The notes under the pieces are model-generated. The model was not told the DNA's origin and made no database searches. It saw only the letters and a list, made by a program, of their open reading frames with translations. Shown piece by piece: positions 37,664-47,003 of a DNA stretch of 64,000 bases. Source of the DNA: Streptomyces sp. NBC_00464 (GTDB lineage: Bacteria; Actinomycetota; Actinomycetes; Streptomycetales; Streptomycetaceae); assembly GCF_036013915.1 (NCBI RefSeq), contig NZ_CP107899.1, positions 5,270,001 through 5,334,000 of the forward strand, read 5' to 3'. The translations under genes were made by a program, and so were the position numbers. Numbering within the stretch: position 1 is the first letter of the stretch; each line of letters begins with the position of its first letter.

Positions 37664-37921
37664 ATGGCACACAAGAAGGGCGCATCGTCCACCCGGAACG
37701 GGCGCGATTCCAATGCTCAGCGGCTCGGCGTGAAGCGCTTCGGCGGTCAGGCCGTCAACGCCGGTGAGATCCTGGTCCGCCAGCGCGGCACCCACTTCCA
37801 CCCGGGCACGGGCGTCGGCCGTGGCGGCGACGACACGCTGTTCGCCCTCGCCGCCGGTGCGGTCGAGTTCGGCACGCACCGTGGCCGCAAGGTCGTGAAC
37901 ATCGTTCCGATCGCCGGCTGA
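37664..37921 (+). CDS. rpmA: 50S ribosomal protein L27
   Basis: An 85-residue protein beginning [16 protein letters not shown] and containing the characteristic [13 protein letters not shown]27 sits near the peptidyl transferase centre of the large subunit. It is co-transcribed with rplU, and a hairpin follows 31 bp after its stop, so obg may be expressed partly by read-through and partly from its own promoter. The N-terminus lacks the cleavable extension seen in Firmicutes. Confidence 0.98.
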   Translation: MAHKKGASSTRNGRDSNAQRLGVKRFGGQAVNAGEILVRQRGTHFHPGTGVGRGGDDTLFALAAGAVEFGTHRGRKVVNIVPIAG

Positions 37922-37951
37922 TTTTCGGCGCTCGTCGAGCGGTATGACGTG

Positions 37952-37992
37952 GAGGCGGACCTCACTTCCTGTTACGGGAAGTGGGTCCGCCT
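37952..37992 (+). terminator. Hairpin between rpmA and obg
   Basis: AGGCGGACCTCACTTCC pairs with GGAAGTGGGTCCGCCT (one bulge) followed by TTTCG. A second smaller hairpin (GTGCTCC / GGAGCAC) lies at about 38031-38049. Confidence 0.7.
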
Positions 37993-38092
37993 TTCGCGTG
38001 TTGCTCCTACAGGAGCGCGAGCTTTCGCGTGGTGCTCCGAGCGGGAGCACGAGCGAGATATTTCTGCACGTATGTAACTGGAGGTTCCAACC

Positions 38093-39532
38093 ATGACCAC
38101 CTTCGTGGACCGCGTCGAGCTGCATGCCGCCGCGGGTAACGGGGGCCACGGCTGCGCCTCCGTTCACCGTGAGAAGTTCAAGCCGCTCGGCGGCCCGGAC
38201 GGCGGCAACGGCGGCCGTGGCGGTGATGTGACCCTGATCGTCGATCAGGCCGTCACCACGCTCCTCGACTATCACCACCACCCTCACCGCAAGGCCACCA
38301 ACGGCCAGCCCGGTGCCGGTGACAACCGCACCGGCAAGGAGGGCCAGGACCTGATCCTGCCCGTGCCGGACGGCACCGTCGTGCTCGACACGGACGGCAA
38401 TGTGCTCGCCGACCTGGTCGGCCAGGGCACCATGTTCGTCGCCGGCCAGGGCGGCCGCGGCGGCCTCGGCAACGGCGCACTGGCCTCCGCCCGGCGCAAG
38501 GCCCCCGGCTTCGCGCTCCTCGGCGAGCCCGGTGAGAGCCGGGACATCGTCCTGGAGCTCAAGACCGTCGCCGACGTGGCTCTGGTGGGTTACCCGAGCG
38601 CCGGCAAGTCCTCGCTGATCTCGGTCCTGTCGGCTGCCAAGCCGAAGATCGCCGACTACCCGTTCACGACCCTCGTCCCGAACCTGGGCGTGGTCACCGC
38701 GGGCAGCACCGTCTACACCATCGCCGACGTCCCGGGCCTGATCCCGGGCGCCAGCCAGGGCAAGGGCCTCGGCCTGGAGTTCCTGCGGCACGTCGAGCGC
38801 TGCTCGGTGCTCGTGCACGTGCTGGACACGGCGACGCTGGAGTCCGACCGTGACCCGCTCTCCGACCTCGACATGATCGAGGAGGAGCTGAAGCTTTACG
38901 GGGGTCTGGAGGACCGGCCCCGCATCGTCGTCCTCAACAAGATCGACATCCCGGACGGCCAGGACCTCGCGGAGATGATCCGCCCGGACCTGGAGGCCCG
39001 CGGCTACCGCGTCTTCGAGGTGTCGGCGGTCGCCCGTACCGGCCTCAAGGAGCTCTCCTTCGCGCTGGCCGGTGTCATCGCCGAGGCGCGTGCCGCCAAG
39101 CCGGTGGAGGAGGCGACCCGTATCGTCATCCGCCCCAAGGCGGTCGACGACGCCGGGTTCACCGTGGTGCTGGAGGACGACGGCATCTACCGGGTGCGCG
39201 GCGAGAAGCCGGAGCGCTGGGTGCGTCAGACCGACTTCAACAACGACGAGGCCGTGGGCTACCTGGCCGACCGGCTGAACCGGCTCGGTGTCGAGGACGC
39301 GCTGCGCAAGGCCGGTGCCCGGGCGGGCGACGGCGTGGCCATCGGTGCCGAGGACAACGCCGTGGTCTTCGACTGGGAGCCGACGGTGACCGCCGGTGCG
39401 GAGATGCTCGGCCGCCGTGGTGAGGACCACCGTCTGGAGGAGCCGCGTCCGGCCGCTCAGCGCCGTCGCGACCGCGAGGACGAGCGCGACGACGTCAGCA
39501 AGGAGTACCAGGAGTTCGACCCCTTCGCGTAG
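38093..39532 (+). CDS. obg: Obg-family GTPase
   Basis: A 479-residue essential GTPase linked to ribosome maturation, stress response and, in Streptomyces, the onset of aerial mycelium formation. The glycine-rich Obg fold occupies 1-158 (for example [14 protein letters not shown]). The G domain follows with P-loop GYPSAGKSS near 165-173, DVPGL and NKID. An OCT domain spans about 345-425, and a charged C-terminal tail is rich in Arg/Asp/Glu. ATG 38093 follows CTGGAGG. A perfect 19-bp terminator follows the gene. Confidence 0.97.
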   Translation: MTTFVDRVELHAAAGNGGHGCASVHREKFKPLGGPDGGNGGRGGDVTLIVDQAVTTLLDYHHHPHRKATNGQPGAGDNRTGKEGQDLILPVPDGTVVLDTDGNVLADLVGQGTMFVAGQGGRGGLGNGALASARRKAPGFALLGEPGESRDIVLELKTVADVALVGYPSAGKSSLISVLSAAKPKIADYPFTTLVPNLGVVTAGSTVYTIADVPGLIPGASQGKGLGLEFLRHVERCSVLVHVLDTATLESDRDPLSDLDMIEEELKLYGGLEDRPRIVVLNKIDIPDGQDLAEMIRPDLEARGYRVFEVSAVARTGLKELSFALAGVIAEARAAKPVEEATRIVIRPKAVDDAGFTVVLEDDGIYRVRGEKPERWVRQTDFNNDEAVGYLADRLNRLGVEDALRKAGARAGDGVAIGAEDNAVVFDWEPTVTAGAEMLGRRGEDHRLEEPRPAAQRRRDREDERDDVSKEYQEFDPFA

Positions 39533-39548
39533 GGATCGGGGCTTGTCG

Positions 39549-39589
39549 AAAGCCGGGCACGGCCGGATCCTCCGGCCGTGCCCGGCTTT
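39549..39589. terminator. Terminator after obg
   Basis: A perfect 19-bp stem AAAGCCGGGCACGGCCGGA with loop TCC, followed by a T run. It lies between convergent obg and the glycopolymer gene and can serve both. Confidence 0.92.
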
Positions 39590-39601
39590 TTCGTGGACTC
39601 G

Positions 39602-42600
39602 TTACTCGCGTTCGTCGGTGAGTTCCTTCGCCTTCTCCAGCATGCGGTCCACCACCCGGCCCGAGGCGTGGCCGTCGTCCAGGTCGCAGAAGAGCCGGTG
39701 GAACCGCTCGTAGCGCTCCTCGTGGGCGGCCGCCACCTCGTCGATGTTGCGGATCGCGCCGATCAGCTCCTCGGACGTGCTGATCAGCGGGCCGGGCGCG
39801 TCGTTCTCGAAGTCGAAGTAGAAGCCGCGCAGTTGGTCCCGGTAGTGCTCCAGGTCGTAGGTGAAGAAGAGCATCGGCCGCCTGAGATGCGCGTAGTCGA
39901 ACATCACGGACGAGTAGTCCGTGATCATGACGTCGGCGACGAGGTAGAGATCGGCGATGTCGGGGTACTCGGACACGTCGAAGACGAATCCGTTCCCTGC
40001 CCCGGGGATGCTGTCCACCACGTTGGAATGGCGGCGGATCAGCAGGATGTGATCGTCACCGAGATGCTCCCGCGCCTGTTCGATGTCCAGTCGCAGATCG
40101 AACTTGAACTGCCCCTGCCGATGCGCCAGGTCGTCGCGCCAGGTGGGGGCGTAGAGCACGATCTTCTTGCCGTCCGGCAGCCCGATGCGCGCCTTGATCT
40201 CCTTGGCCCGTGCCTGGAGGTCGGGTGCGTAGAGGTAGTCGTTGCGCGGATAGCCGGTCTCGACGATCTCGCCGGCGTACCCCATGGCCCGCTTGAGGAT
40301 CGGGGTGCTGAACCGGTTGGAGGACACCAGCATGTTCCAGTTGAGGGACTCCTGCTGGAGCTGGGCGTGGTACTGCGGATTGAACTTCGGCGCGTCGATG
40401 TCCAGGCCGATCTTCTTCAGCATGGTGCCGTGCCAGGTCTGGACGATGACCTGGCCCGGGCGGCGCTCGATCCAGTGCGGGAGATGCGCGTTGGTCACGA
40501 TGTACCGGCAGCGGGCCAGCGCGTCGTACCACTCGGTTCCCCAGAAGCGCACCTTCTCGGCTGTCGGCGGCAGGTCCACCTGTCCGTCCCTGACCAGCCA
40601 CAGGTGCTGGACATCCGCGTTGCGCCGGAGCAGCTCCTCGTGGATGGCGCGAGGGCTGTCGGAGTACTGCTTGCCGTTGTAGCTGATGTACAGCACGGCG
40701 TCGCGCAGCGGCTTCTCGCGGCCGGCCTCGTACACCTCGCGGTGCAGCCTGTCCTGCCGGTAGCGGCCGCGTTCGAGGATGGTCAGATCGGAGGGGCACT
40801 GCAGCTGGGGGAAGTCGTGCCAGCGGGATTCGAAGTGGTACTCCCGGCCTGCGTGTTCGCCCGATACCGGAAAGTCCGGCACTGCGAGCCGGTCGATGAC
40901 GAACGGGACGTCGGGGCTGCCGTCCCCCGGCCGAAGGTAGAAGTTCCACCGGCCGCTCTTCAGCGGCCGGGGGCCGTTGGGGCCTGCCATGGCCGAGGGC
41001 GTGAACCTGGCGACGAACGTACCGTCCGGGAGCACCTCGAGCGGCACGGTCTTCTCGTCGAAGAAGTCACGGGCCTTGATGAGGAAGGAAGGATCGCTCA
41101 GATCGGCCGGCGTGGAACCGCGGACGGTGTACTCGCCCTCGGTCATCCGCACCGCGGTCATCCTGGCCTGGACCGGGCGTCCGGAGAACTTCAGATAGCC
41201 GTTGTTTCCCGCGATCAGCGCGAGCTCGTTCCGCTCGGCGGCCTGGGCGAGGGTGGCGGGGAGCCGGATCTGGCGGTCGGCGAGTCCGTCGCGGACCACG
41301 GTGCCGAAGCGGCGCTCCGTTCCGTCGGGGGCGGTGGCGACGAGCTCGGTGCTCCAGTTGCGCCGGGAGGCCAGGGCCGGATTGGCGCCCTCCGTGGCCG
41401 TTGTCCCGTCGGCCATGTCCTGGTGCTCGGGCAGCAGCGCGACGTCCTTGAGCGGCACCAGGACCCGGAAGGAGGCGCGGCCGTCCGGACCGGGCTCCAG
41501 GACGGTGGGGTAGGAGATGACCTCCCCGCTCTTACGGTTGGAGACTTCCAGGCTCACCGACTCGCCCGCCGTCAGCGGGACGCGGATCTCGCCCTCGATC
41601 TCCACGCTCTCGTCCACGGCGCGGTGATCGGTGATCAGGGCGCGTACCCGCTCGACACGCAGCTTCAGGGCGCCCGTGGAGGTGTTGGGGAGCAGCCGGA
41701 AGTTCTCGTCCAGCCACTGGTACGGCGCGTGGTTGGCCGCACCCGCTCCGCTCGCGTGCACGGCACGCTTGCGGACCAGTCCCGCGGAGGCGATGCCCAG
41801 GCCGACGTGCCAGGTGCCCTCCACCCACTGGCCGCCCTTGCAGAGCTTTGCGGGGTCGAACAGCAGCTCCCAGCCCGCCCAGTCGTAGTTGTTCTCCTTC
41901 CGGGAGGACAGTGCGGTGCACTCCGGGCTGTAGACGTTGTGCAGGGGCAGCACCGTACGCCGTCGCGAGCCGTGCTTCTTGAGCGCCAGGACCTTGACGG
42001 CGCTGTGCTTCGTCGACTGGTCGATCCGGTCGATCCACGCGTGGCCGGACAGCCGCAGCTTGCCGTTCTCCCAGCTGACCTTCTGGAGCGGAGCACGGGG
42101 CGTGAGGTCGGGGTCGATCCGTCGAGCCCGTTTCGGTATCAGGCCGGCACTGTGGTCCAGGGCGGAGAAGCTTGCGTACTTCCGAACCCGCCCCTCGATC
42201 TCGATCGGGTCGCCGCGCCGCTCGGAGTTGATCAGCTCGACCAGCTCGGTCATGGCGTGCTTGCGTACCAGCAGCCATTTGACCCGCTGGGTGGCGGTCA
42301 GCTCCATGACCACCTGCGGATCCACCTGGTTCAGGAACTGGTTGATGACCCGCAGGAACTCGGCACGGAACTCTTCGTCCCCGTCGGGAAGCACATTGAG
42401 GAAGATCCGCAGATCGCCCTTGAGGACGGTGCGGTCGTACTCGCGCTTCAGCGTCGCGGCCTCTTCCCCGGGCTGCCTGCCGAAGAAGCGGCTCACCGAC
42501 TCCACCGCGGCCGAACGGTCGCGTACGGCCTTCGGCTCGGTCCTGCGCTGGGTGATGGACGGGGTGCCCTCGCCCTCGCGCAGCCGCCAGTAGTACGTGG

Positions 42601-43213
42601 GAGTGCTGATGATGTCGACGGCCTCGGCCAGGAACTGGGCGGGCACGATGACCGGGACGTCCTCGTAGAGCACCCCTTCGGGGAAGGCCAGCCTGTGCTT
42701 CTCCCAGAACGAGCGCCGGAAGACCTTGTTACAGGCGATCTTGTCGTTGAGGAGCTTCCTGTTCACGGACACATGGGTCCGCTGGACGGCGCCGCCGGCG
42801 AGGATGCGGTGCATCGGTGACTGCCACACCTTGGTCCTGTTGATGTGCAGCACGTTGCCCGTGATGAAGTCCGAACCGCTCTCGTCCAGGCTTGCCAGCA
42901 TGAGGCGGTAGGCGTCCGGCGGAATCATGTCGTCGCTGTCGACGAACGCGACGAACTCGCTCTCGGGCCCGAGCAGTCCGAGCCCCGTGTTCCGTGCGGC
43001 ACCGAGGCCGGCGTTCTCCTTGTTGACCAGCCGGAACCGCGGGTCGCGGGCCTCGTACGCGGCAGCGATGGCGGCCGAATTGTCGGGGGACCCGTCGTTC
43101 ACCATGATGACTTCGAGGTCCTTGAGGGTCTGCGCGGCCAGTGAGTCCAGACAGGCGGGCAGATACTGCTCCACGCTGTAGATCGGCACGATGACGCTGA
43201 GACGAGGGGCCAT
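39602..43213 (-). CDS. Bifunctional GT2 glycosyltransferase / CDP-glycerol glycerophosphotransferase-like wall polymerase
   Basis: A 1203-residue protein. The N-terminal 240 residues form a family-2 glycosyltransferase: VIVPIYSVEQYLPACLDSL, VNDGSPDNSA, then the DSDD metal motif. A middle region of about 550 residues has beta-rich modules I do not recognise. The C-terminal 400 residues are TagF/TagB-like, with VQTWHGTMLKKIG, TGYPRND and ITDYSSVMFDYA. Such proteins build teichoic-acid-like polymers by adding sugars and alcohol- or sugar-phosphates at the inner membrane face. ATG 43213 has AAAGGAAA upstream and is taken over the longer upstream frame. It is the second gene of a two-gene operon, 20 bp after its shorter relative. 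Confidence 0.88.
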   Translation of the reverse strand: MAPRLSVIVPIYSVEQYLPACLDSLAAQTLKDLEVIMVNDGSPDNSAAIAAAYEARDPRFRLVNKENAGLGAARNTGLGLLGPESEFVAFVDSDDMIPPDAYRLMLASLDESGSDFITGNVLHINRTKVWQSPMHRILAGGAVQRTHVSVNRKLLNDKIACNKVFRRSFWEKHRLAFPEGVLYEDVPVIVPAQFLAEAVDIISTPTYYWRLREGEGTPSITQRRTEPKAVRDRSAAVESVSRFFGRQPGEEAATLKREYDRTVLKGDLRIFLNVLPDGDEEFRAEFLRVINQFLNQVDPQVVMELTATQRVKWLLVRKHAMTELVELINSERRGDPIEIEGRVRKYASFSALDHSAGLIPKRARRIDPDLTPRAPLQKVSWENGKLRLSGHAWIDRIDQSTKHSAVKVLALKKHGSRRRTVLPLHNVYSPECTALSSRKENNYDWAGWELLFDPAKLCKGGQWVEGTWHVGLGIASAGLVRKRAVHASGAGAANHAPYQWLDENFRLLPNTSTGALKLRVERVRALITDHRAVDESVEIEGEIRVPLTAGESVSLEVSNRKSGEVISYPTVLEPGPDGRASFRVLVPLKDVALLPEHQDMADGTTATEGANPALASRRNWSTELVATAPDGTERRFGTVVRDGLADRQIRLPATLAQAAERNELALIAGNNGYLKFSGRPVQARMTAVRMTEGEYTVRGSTPADLSDPSFLIKARDFFDEKTVPLEVLPDGTFVARFTPSAMAGPNGPRPLKSGRWNFYLRPGDGSPDVPFVIDRLAVPDFPVSGEHAGREYHFESRWHDFPQLQCPSDLTILERGRYRQDRLHREVYEAGREKPLRDAVLYISYNGKQYSDSPRAIHEELLRRNADVQHLWLVRDGQVDLPPTAEKVRFWGTEWYDALARCRYIVTNAHLPHWIERRPGQVIVQTWHGTMLKKIGLDIDAPKFNPQYHAQLQQESLNWNMLVSSNRFSTPILKRAMGYAGEIVETGYPRNDYLYAPDLQARAKEIKARIGLPDGKKIVLYAPTWRDDLAHRQGQFKFDLRLDIEQAREHLGDDHILLIRRHSNVVDSIPGAGNGFVFDVSEYPDIADLYLVADVMITDYSSVMFDYAHLRRPMLFFTYDLEHYRDQLRGFYFDFENDAPGPLISTSEELIGAIRNIDEVAAAHEERYERFHRLFCDLDDGHASGRVVDRMLEKAKELTDERE

Positions 43214-43233
43214 GGCTGCGGTTTCCTTTCGGG

Positions 43234-45465
43234 TCAGACCCGCTCGAACAGCTCGAGCGCCTGGGCCGGTGTGGGTGCCGGCACGCGGTCGGCGAGCGGT
43301 ACGACGGGAAGGAGGTTCTCCTCGCCCAGGAAGACTCTGCGGACGACACGCTCCGAGGCCCGGCCGTCGTCGAAGTCGCAGAAGCGCTCCCGGAACGCGC
43401 TGCGCAGCGCGGCGGACGCCGGGCTCTGCCACTCGCCGGACCGAAGGATCTCGGTGAGCTGCGCCTGAGTGGTGGCGACGGCGCCGGGGGGCTCGGCCGG
43501 CAGGTCGAAGTAGCTGCCGCGGACGACCTTGTACGTGTCCCAGTCGTCGGCGAAGATCACGATCGGCCGGTCCAGGTTGGCGTAGTCGAACATCGCCGAG
43601 GAGTAGTCGGTGATCAGGGCGTCGGCCGCGAGGTAGAGCTGCTCCACGTTCTGGTGGGCGGAGACGTCGATCACCCGGCCGCTGGCCTGGAGCTCGGCGA
43701 GGCGGCCGGTGGCCCGGTAGAAGTAGTGGCCCCGGACCAGCAGTGTGACGTCGGGGCCGAGCTCTTCGGCCAGCGCTTCGAGGTCGATCCGCGGGGTGAA
43801 TTCCTTCTGGTATTCACGGTGGGTCGGCATATAGAGAAAGATCTTGGAGCCGTTCGCCGCGCCGAGTTCGCGACGGGCGCGCGCGACCTCCTCGGCTCCG
43901 GCGTTGACCAGTACGTCGTTGCGCGGATAGCCGGTCTCCAGCGAGGTGTAGGAGCACGGATAGACCCGCTCCCACACCGAGGTGGAGAAGTTGTTGGACG
44001 AAAGGCTGTAGTCCCAGCGGTCGCACCGCCGCAACAGGTCCGCCATCTTCATGCTCGTGGAGGCCGGGTAGTCGGCCTGGTCGAGCCCCATCGTCTTCAG
44101 CGGGGTGCCGTGGTGGGTCTGCAGATGGATCTGGCCCTCGCGCTTGACCAGCGCGTCCGCGAAGTTCACGTTGTTGACGAAGTACTTCCCGCGGGCCAGC
44201 ACCGTCCAGTACTCGCGGGAGCCGACGACGGCCACCTCGACGCCCTTGGGCACCCGGCTCACGTGCTCCGCGCGTACCAACCAGACCCGGCGGATGTGCG
44301 GGGCCAGCCGGGCCAGTTCGGCATCGATGGCCGCGGGGCTGCACGCGTAGCCCCGGCTCCAGTAGGCGGAGAAGACCGCGAGGTTCTCCTCGACCGGCAG
44401 CCGCAGCTGGGACCGGTAGAACATCTGCATCGCGGTCCGCTTGGCCCGGTTGACGCCCTCGCCGGTGCGCGCCCGTGCCCGGTTGCGCACCCGGTTCGCC
44501 CGGGTGACAGCCGTCAGGGCCAGATAGGCATCCTTTCCGAGCAGCGCGTACTTGCAACCGCGGCCACCGCCCGGACGCTCGAATCCTTCCGGCAGCCGTC
44601 GGTTGTAGTCGGCGGCCGCCCGGTGGAAGAAGTCGGACCGCGCATTCTTGGGGAGGCGGCCCGGCTTTTCCAGCACGGTGAGATAGTGGTCGACCATTTT
44701 TCCGAAAAGTGCGGGGCGCCAGGAATCGTGTTCCGGATGTTCGTCCAGATAGGCGAATACGCGGTCGTACTGGGCGAATACGTCGAAATGCTTGCGGCTG
44801 ACCGTGCGAAGGATGTTTCCGCCCTCGCGTCGCTGGCGGTAGAGCACGCAGGTGCGGTCGAGCAACGCGATGCGTTCCGCCGCGACCAGGGTGGTGTAGG
44901 TCCAGGGGGCGTCCTCGTAGTACCCGGCCGGGAACCGGAACCCGTGTGTCTCGACGAAATCGCGGCGGTAGGCCTTGTTCCAGACGATCTGCAGCAGGTC
45001 GAGCAGCTCGGGCCGCTCCGAAAGGGGGAAGACGGCGGGCTCGCCGCGGCCGAGGAGGTCGGCTCGCCGGTTGGGCAGCAGTCGGCCGTCCCAGTAGCTG
45101 CGCATGTAGTCGTAGATCAGGATCTCGGGGTCGTCCGTCGCGTCGAGGCGCTCGGCGATGGCACCGAGCGAGCCGGGCGTCAGCGTGTCGTCGCTGTCGA
45201 GGAAGATCAGGTAGTCGCCGGCCGCCTGCTCGATTCCGGCATTACGGGCGTGTCCCAGCCCCACGTTCTCGCTGAGGTGGAGGACCCGGACCCGCGTGTC
45301 ACGCGCCGCGTACTCGTCGAGGATGGCGCCGGAGCCGTCCGGCGAGCAGTCGTCCACAGCGATGACTTCGAAGTCGGTGAAGTCCTGTCGCAGTACCGAG
45401 TCGAGGCACTCCCGAACATACCCCTGCACGTTGTACGCAGGCACGATGAGTGTCAGTCGAGGCAT
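43234..45465 (-). CDS. GT2 glycosyltransferase / CDP-glycerol glycerophosphotransferase-like protein, shorter paralog
   Basis: A 743-residue protein with the same two end domains as its neighbour but without the long middle region. GT2 at the start has LIVPAYNVQGYVRECLDSV, AVDDCSPDGSG and DSDDTLTPG. The TagF-like domain from about 340 has LQTHHGTPLKTMG, ETGYPRNDV and LITDYSSAMFDYA. From its neighbours it probably initiates or elongates a phosphate-linked wall glycopolymer. ATG 45465 lies at the border of an AT-rich divergent promoter region shared with galE. The downstream paralog follows after 20 bp, so they are co-transcribed. Confidence 0.88.
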   Translation of the reverse strand: MPRLTLIVPAYNVQGYVRECLDSVLRQDFTDFEVIAVDDCSPDGSGAILDEYAARDTRVRVLHLSENVGLGHARNAGIEQAAGDYLIFLDSDDTLTPGSLGAIAERLDATDDPEILIYDYMRSYWDGRLLPNRRADLLGRGEPAVFPLSERPELLDLLQIVWNKAYRRDFVETHGFRFPAGYYEDAPWTYTTLVAAERIALLDRTCVLYRQRREGGNILRTVSRKHFDVFAQYDRVFAYLDEHPEHDSWRPALFGKMVDHYLTVLEKPGRLPKNARSDFFHRAAADYNRRLPEGFERPGGGRGCKYALLGKDAYLALTAVTRANRVRNRARARTGEGVNRAKRTAMQMFYRSQLRLPVEENLAVFSAYWSRGYACSPAAIDAELARLAPHIRRVWLVRAEHVSRVPKGVEVAVVGSREYWTVLARGKYFVNNVNFADALVKREGQIHLQTHHGTPLKTMGLDQADYPASTSMKMADLLRRCDRWDYSLSSNNFSTSVWERVYPCSYTSLETGYPRNDVLVNAGAEEVARARRELGAANGSKIFLYMPTHREYQKEFTPRIDLEALAEELGPDVTLLVRGHYFYRATGRLAELQASGRVIDVSAHQNVEQLYLAADALITDYSSAMFDYANLDRPIVIFADDWDTYKVVRGSYFDLPAEPPGAVATTQAQLTEILRSGEWQSPASAALRSAFRERFCDFDDGRASERVVRRVFLGEENLLPVVPLADRVPAPTPAQALELFERV

Positions 45466-45712
45466 CCTTCACCAGTCCAGAGATCCGTTTGCGGGGTCCG
45501 TGCGAAGGCGCGATTCGCATTGCGGAATCATGGGGGGAGCACCTGAACACCTGAACAGCGTAATTGATTGACATCCGACTGCCGTGGCCTCGTGTTCGCC
45601 TCGGCTTCATATCGAACGATAATACTGATCCTATTTTTTTGTCCGATTCGATTTACGTACACGTAGAGTGAACCTTTAGGTAGAGCCACGTGCAGAGGGA
45701 GAGACGCACAGA
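45466..45712. promoter_or_regulatory. AT-rich divergent promoter region between glycopolymer operon and galE
   Basis: This 247-bp gap is strikingly AT-rich in its centre (ATAATACTGATCCTATTTTT near 45620-45640) compared with the genes on both sides. It must hold promoters for both directions. A tandem direct repeat ACCTGAACACCTGAAC lies at about 45541-45556. The galE side carries AGAGGGAGAG as ribosome site. I cannot assign sigma factors. Confidence 0.6.
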
Positions 45713-46699
45713 ATGACTTGGATGGTTACGGGTGGGGCCGGATACATCGGTGCGCACGTCGTACGGGCGATGCTTGCCGGAGGTCTGCAGGTGGTCGTGT
45801 ACGACGACCTGTCGACGGGAAACGCCGGGAACGTGCCCGACGGGGTGCCCCTGATCACCGGCAGCGTGCTGGACCGGCAGGCCCTGGACGCGGCGATCCG
45901 TGACCATGCCGTGGCGGGCGTGGTGCATGTCGCGGGGAAGAAGCAGGTCGGCGAGTCCGTCCAGCGCCCCCTCCACTACTACCGGGAGAACGTGACCGGC
46001 CTGGAGGTGCTGCTGGAGAGCATGGTCGCGGCCGGAGTCGACCGCCTGGTGTTCTCCTCGTCGGCCGCCGTCTACGGCATGCCCGACGTCGAGCTCGTCA
46101 CCGAGGACACCCCCTGTGCGCCGATGAGCCCGTACGGGGAGACCAAGCTCATCGGCGAATGGCTGATCCACGCCACCGCCAGGGCCCACGGGCTGCGCTG
46201 CGCCTCGCTCCGCTACTTCAACGTCGCCGGCGCGGCCGCGCCCGAGCTTGCCGACGACGGGGTGTCCAACCTCATCCCGATGGTCTTCGAACGCCTCGAC
46301 GCCGGTGAGGGGCCGCGGATCTTCGGCGACGACTATGCGACGCCCGACGGCACCTGCGTCCGCGACTACATCCATGTGGAGGACATCGCCTCCGCCCACC
46401 TCGCGGCCGCACGCAGGCTGAAAGGGGCCGAGCCCGGCACGGATCTCACGCTGAACATCGGGCGTGGCGAGGGCAGCTCGGTACGCGAGATGGTCGACCG
46501 CATCCTCAAGGCGACGGACAGCGGGGACATCGCCCCCGAGGTGACCGCCCGCCGCGCCGGTGACCCGGCTCGCGTGGTCGCGGGCGCGGAACGGATCCGT
46601 GCGGAGCTGGGCTGGTCGGCCCGGTACGGCATCGACGAGATGATCGAATCCGCCTGGCAGGGCTGGCGCCTCCGCCACCCGTGGGCCCGGCGGGAATGA
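45713..46699 (+). CDS. galE: UDP-glucose 4-epimerase
   Basis: A 328-residue short-chain dehydrogenase-type epimerase that interconverts UDP-glucose and UDP-galactose, or their N-acetyl forms. The NAD loop TGGAGYIGAH lies near 6-15, the catalytic SSSAAVYG segment and Y-x-x-x-K (YGETK) are present, and the C-terminal sugar region RRAGDPARVVAG is typical of GalE. It is divergent from the glycopolymer operon, so it may supply UDP-galactose for that polymer. The ATG at 45713 follows AGAGGGAGAG. Confidence 0.93.
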   Translation: MTWMVTGGAGYIGAHVVRAMLAGGLQVVVYDDLSTGNAGNVPDGVPLITGSVLDRQALDAAIRDHAVAGVVHVAGKKQVGESVQRPLHYYRENVTGLEVLLESMVAAGVDRLVFSSSAAVYGMPDVELVTEDTPCAPMSPYGETKLIGEWLIHATARAHGLRCASLRYFNVAGAAAPELADDGVSNLIPMVFERLDAGEGPRIFGDDYATPDGTCVRDYIHVEDIASAHLAAARRLKGAEPGTDLTLNIGRGEGSSVREMVDRILKATDSGDIAPEVTARRAGDPARVVAGAERIRAELGWSARYGIDEMIESAWQGWRLRHPWARRE

Positions 46700-47003
46700 C
46701 GGGATCGGGCGGCTGGTCACCTGGCGGCCGGGGGCACGGAAAGGGGGTGCGTGAAAGGGTGCGTGAAATCCGCAGAATTCGATATCGAGTTCGACGTCAC
46801 TCATGTGTGTGGCAGTTTTCGTGAACCGGTGCGTGCGAAACGAAGCCGAATGGTTACGGGGGCCTGTCGCTTTTCCTTCGGACGAGTCGGTAAGCGGGTT
46901 GACGGAGCTGTTTCGGCGTGGATGAGAGGCCGGATCTGACTATGGTCACCCGGTAGGTCGCAGCTGCTGCGACAGGACCGCCGACTCATCGTGGGGCAGA
47001 ACT
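46700..47003. other. Intergenic region upstream of rmlA, no gene seen
   Basis: This 304-bp gap contains a direct repeat (GGGTGCGTGAAA, copies at about 46745 and 46757) and a TTGACG hexamer at 46899-46904 that might be part of a promoter, though no good -10 box sits 16-18 bases after it. No reading frame is convincing. Confidence 0.5.

Noticed and set aside
39578..42820. A 1080-codon open frame on the plus strand
   Set aside because: Antisense to the GT2/TagF-like gene, which has clear catalytic motifs and the expected codon bias in its own frame.
46899..46927. A sigma-70-type promoter before rmlA built on TTGACG
   Set aside because: No acceptable -10 hexamer lies at 16-18 bases; only noted in the intergenic entry.
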